NCBI GenBank assembly: GCA_945878825.1
Contig: CAMDWC010000006.1
Coordinates: 1-32,229, forward strand
DNA length: 32,229 bases
Source: Haliscomenobacter hydrossis DSM 1100
GTDB lineage: Bacteria; Bacteroidota; Bacteroidia; Chitinophagales; Saprospiraceae
Reading direction: 5' to 3'
The notes below the pieces were generated by a model. The model ran no database searches, was not told where the DNA came from, and saw nothing but the letters and a program-made list of their open reading frames with translations. Each line of letters opens with the position of its first letter. Within the stretch, counting starts at the first letter, position 1. The position numbers and the translations under genes were made by a program. Positions 29,582 to 32,229 of this stretch are shown in pieces.

Positions 29582-30462
29582 TCCTCAAAATGTTTACCTT
29601 GATTATAAATTCCCAATATCTGCATGTTATTAGCCAAGGGCTTGATAGCCTCTATGGCAGATTGAATGGGAACTGATCCCTCTGAAATAAAATCCAGATA
29701 GAACTGATATTCCCATGGTTTACCTAAAATGGGGGTAGATTGAATTTTTGAGACATTTATATTATAGGCAGCTAAGACAGCTAAGACCTTATACAGGCTA
29801 CCAACAGTATGATCCACTGAAAATGTTATGGAAACTTTATTGGCCTGATCATCGATGATGGCCATTTCCTGAGATTGTAAAACCCAGAATCTGGTATGAT
29901 TGGCTTTATTGGTCTCAATACTTGGCGAAAGAATGTTTAAATCGTACATTTTTGCAGCTAAACTACTGGCAATAGCACCTATACCCTTCCATTGTCCGTC
30001 TCTAATATACTTTGCTGAAAGGGCAGTATCTTCACTTTCGATGAGTTTGATGGAAGGGAAATTTCTGAAAAATTCGCGACATTGTTCAATGGCAATAGGA
30101 TGGGAATGAACTTCTTTCAAGTCTTCCAGCGACTGTCCCGGTAAAGCCATTAAATTCTGAACAATCCTTAAATACACCTCTCCAACAATGGAAAGAGAAG
30201 AATCATGAACCCTTTTGTAGTTAGGTAGTAAAGTGCCAGCAATAGAATTTTCAATAGCCATAAGCGCAACATCCACCCTGGTATCACCTTGAGCACGCTC
30301 CACTAATTGGTCGAAAGTTATAGCGGGAATAATTTCAATATCCTGACCTTCAAAACAGTGTCTTGCAGCAATGTCATGAAAAGCACCTGCCACCCCCTGG
30401 ATGGCAACACCCAGCGATTGCGTATTTTTTAACTTCTTTTCAAGTAACTTTTGAGCGATCAT
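29578..30462 (-). CDS. pheA: Prephenate dehydratase (PDT + ACT domain)
   Basis: VAIQGVAGAFHDIAARHCF; ALMAIENSIAGTLLPNYKRV; HSHPIAIEQCREFF; DTALSAKYI; ACT-like NKVSITFSVDHTVGSLYKVLAVLAAYNINVSKIQSTPI. Confidence 0.95.
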   Translation of the reverse strand: MIAQKLLEKKLKNTQSLGVAIQGVAGAFHDIAARHCFEGQDIEIIPAITFDQLVERAQGDTRVDVALMAIENSIAGTLLPNYKRVHDSSLSIVGEVYLRIVQNLMALPGQSLEDLKEVHSHPIAIEQCREFFRNFPSIKLIESEDTALSAKYIRDGQWKGIGAIASSLAAKMYDLNILSPSIETNKANHTRFWVLQSQEMAIIDDQANKVSITFSVDHTVGSLYKVLAVLAAYNINVSKIQSTPILGKPWEYQFYLDFISEGSVPIQSAIEAIKPLANNMQILGIYNQGKHFEE

Positions 30463-30477
30463 AATTCATTTTTAACC

Positions 30478-30503
30478 AAAAAAAAAGTCCCGATACCGGG
30501 ACT
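30478..30503 (-). terminator. Attenuator terminator upstream of pheA
   Basis: Minus strand AGTCCCG-GTAT-CGGGACT, with the final stem T opening a run of 9 T (30486..30478); 15 nt before the pheA ATG at 30462. Confidence 0.9.
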
Positions 30504-30543
30504 CTATTTTGCAGAAATAATTTTGTAGCAATCATAGCGTCCC
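30498..30543 (-). promoter_or_regulatory. Candidate antiterminator helix of the pheA attenuator
   Basis: GGGAC-g-CUAU-ga-UUGC (30543..30528) pairs with GCAA-a-AUAG-a-GUCCC (30512..30498): 13 bp. It sequesters the 5' arm of the terminator. Confidence 0.75.
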
Positions 30544-30544
30544 T

Positions 30545-30601
30545 TTACGACAAAACGTAAAAATAGAAACCGCTAAAATAAAATACTACAGAAAAATTCA
30601 T
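30545..30601 (-). CDS. Phe/Tyr leader peptide MNFSVVFYFSGFYFYVLS
   Basis: ATG AAT TTT TCT GTA GTA TTT TAT TTT AGC GGT TTC TAT TTT TAC GTT TTG TCG TAA; 8 of 18 residues are Phe or Tyr; directly upstream of the antiterminator/terminator pair. Confidence 0.85.
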   Translation of the reverse strand: MNFSVVFYFSGFYFYVLS

Positions 30602-30621
30602 TGCTACAATTTTTAATATTG

Positions 30622-30652
30622 TAAAAATAGGATAATTCAATAATATTCCAAA
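30622..30652 (-). promoter_or_regulatory. Candidate promoter of the aromatic operon (TTTG-N19-TATTTTTA)
   Basis: TTTG at 30652..30649 and TATTTTTA at 30629..30622 (one mismatch to TAnnTTTG). The predicted start is just upstream of the leader ATG. Confidence 0.45.
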
Positions 30653-30738
30653 AAAAGTAAGGAAAAATAATCAACAATTTAACCTAATGGCTATATTATT
30701 GCATTAAAATCAATTTTTAATCCTTCCAACCTCATTAT

Positions 30739-31638
30739 ATGAGAACATTAACATTGTTCATTTACCTATTTTTGATAAAGGTCACCTTAGCGGCTCAACT
30801 TCCCGAGAGTAATATTTTCCAATTAGATATAAAAAAAGACCCTCAGGGAAATATAAAGCTTCAGCATCTTACCCTTTTAACCTCATTGAATACACAGAGT
30901 TATAACAATCACCCTCATTTAGCAGGAGATAGTCTTTTATTTTACAGCAGTGCCGCCAAAGGCACCTCCCATCCTGACATTTACAAACTGAACATTCTGA
31001 GTGGTAAATTAGTGCGCTTCACCGACACGCCGGAAGGTGAGTATTCCGCCATAACCATGCCTGATAAAAAGAACATTGGTGTTTTAAGAATGGAGTTCTG
31101 GCCAAAGGACACCCTTCAGAGGATATGGTCATTGCCTTTGAACGGACAAAATCAAGGAAAACCTATTTTAGCGAATCAAACGAATATTGGTTATTTTAGA
31201 TGGGTTTCCGATCAAGGGGTAATTACCTTTGAACTGGGAAATCCACAAACCCTGTGGTACCGGCGTTTAGATGAAACGGCCTCCGTAATGATAACCTCCT
31301 TACCAGGCAGATGTTTCCGGGTCACTGAAAACGGGGAACTTTACTATATTCAGAAGGCTAAACCAGGGGAACCATCCTTCATTTACCGAACAAAAGCTAT
31401 TTACTCCAGTGAAAGCCCCAAAATTCCTATTATTATGCCGTTAAACCAACAGGAAGATTTTGGCATTTTAAAAGACGGTACCTTAATAATGGCAGAAGGA
31501 GCTAAAATTTATCAATTTCACCCTGACAAAAATGCGAATTGGGAACTTTTGGTTGATATATCTAATTTTCCATTAAAAAAAATTACCAGAATGGAAATTA
31601 ACGTTAGTGAAAATAAACTTGTTTTAGTAGCTCAATAA
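30739..31638 (+). CDS. Exported hypothetical protein, WD40-like/TolB-type beta-propeller
   Basis: Signal peptide; SYNNHPHLAGDSLLFYSSAAKGTSHPDIYKLNILSGKLVRFTDTPEGEYSAITMPDKKNI resembles PD40-type blades. Confidence 0.65.
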   Translation: MRTLTLFIYLFLIKVTLAAQLPESNIFQLDIKKDPQGNIKLQHLTLLTSLNTQSYNNHPHLAGDSLLFYSSAAKGTSHPDIYKLNILSGKLVRFTDTPEGEYSAITMPDKKNIGVLRMEFWPKDTLQRIWSLPLNGQNQGKPILANQTNIGYFRWVSDQGVITFELGNPQTLWYRRLDETASVMITSLPGRCFRVTENGELYYIQKAKPGEPSFIYRTKAIYSSESPKIPIIMPLNQQEDFGILKDGTLIMAEGAKIYQFHPDKNANWELLVDISNFPLKKITRMEINVSENKLVLVAQ

Positions 31639-31647
31639 ATAAAATAC

Positions 31648-32229
31648 ATGAAAAACGCTTATATATTTAAAATCATCCTGACCGTTTTAATGCTTTGGCA
31701 ATGTAAGGCTCCATTGATTTCCCAATCTAAAAAGGAAATTATGGCCTACAGAAAAACACATTTGGACGAACTACTGTCAGATGTCAGAAAACCCATTACA
31801 CTTGAGGAAAAAGATTTTATAAAATATTTTTCCTTTAAAAAATCCTGGCAGGTAGAAGCGGAATATGTTCCATTAGAAAAGGAACCTGTATTTCAAATGC
31901 CTACCTACAGTGGAATCACCCGTGATTATAGAAAATTTGCCACGGCAACCTTTACCCATGGACAGAAAAAAATAACGGTATTTCTATACCAAAATATGAC
32001 ATTAATACGTCAACCGCAATATAAAGATTACTTATTCTTACCCTTTAAAGATGACACCAACGGTGTGGAAAGTTATGGAGGGGGCCGTTATATGGATGTA
32101 AGGATAAGTGCTGTTAAGGACGGGAAGATCATTTTAAATTTTAATAAAGCGTATAATCCCTATTGTGCCTATAATGAAGGATTCAACTGCCCGATTCCAC
32201 CACAGGAGAACCATCTCAATCTCTCAATC
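31648..32229 (+). CDS. DUF1684 family putative lipoprotein, partial (runs off the right edge)
   Basis: Starts MKNAYIFKIILTVLMLWQCKAP (lipobox-like). Signature YLFLPFKDDTNGVESYGGGRYMDV...LNFNKAYNPYCAYNEGFNCPIPPQENHLNLSI. Not in the ORF track because it is open at the edge. Confidence 0.85.
   Translation, partial: MKNAYIFKIILTVLMLWQCKAPLISQSKKEIMAYRKTHLDELLSDVRKPITLEEKDFIKYFSFKKSWQVEAEYVPLEKEPVFQMPTYSGITRDYRKFATATFTHGQKKITVFLYQNMTLIRQPQYKDYLFLPFKDDTNGVESYGGGRYMDVRISAVKDGKIILNFNKAYNPYCAYNEGFNCPIPPQENHLNLSI

Noticed and set aside
30430-30535. Alternative leader ORF starting at ATG 30535: MIATKLFLQNRVPVSGLFFWLKMNYDRSKVT, with an FFW run
   Set aside because: Its Phe codons are the terminator U tract itself and lie after the terminator stem, so stalling there could not prevent termination. 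It is also out of frame with pheA. The 30601..30545 ORF fits much better.

Overview
The window is 32.2 kb of a Bacteroidetes-type chromosome: low GC, TAnnTTTG-like -7 boxes, a TonB receptor with a CarboxypepD-like N-terminus, an HU-CCDC81/SPOR protein, and a DAHP synthase-chorismate mutase fusion. Most of it is housekeeping sequence. From left to right it holds: a partial alpha-2-macroglobulin-like gene (minus strand, absent from the ORF track because it runs off the left edge); a FAD oxidoreductase; an exported hypothetical; a lipoprotein plus a polyprenyl glycosylphosphotransferase; a minus-strand block (DUF177, rpmF, ridA, trpS, FAH-family, metK); an HU-CCDC81/SPOR gene divergent from hemL; a histidine kinase/response regulator pair; fused otsA-otsB; a conserved hypothetical; rpsP; a TonB receptor; rpe; an ElaA-like GNAT gene; an intergenic repeat cluster; an aromatic amino acid operon (pheA, aminotransferase, tyrA, DAHP synthase/chorismate mutase); a beta-propeller-like exported protein; and a partial DUF1684 lipoprotein. 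The strongest non-routine signal is a complete Phe/Tyr leader-peptide attenuator upstream of pheA. It has an 18-codon leader, MNFSVVFYFSGFYFYVLS, with 5 Phe and 3 Tyr; a candidate antiterminator starting 1 nt after its stop codon; a competing protector helix; and a GC-rich terminator with a U9 tract 15 nt before the pheA start. Other findings are an A2M homologue whose thioester motif reads GNEQ instead of CxEQ, MITE/REP-like repeats with a covarying hairpin, a long palindromic element between rpe and the GNAT gene, and a structured leader before rpsP.
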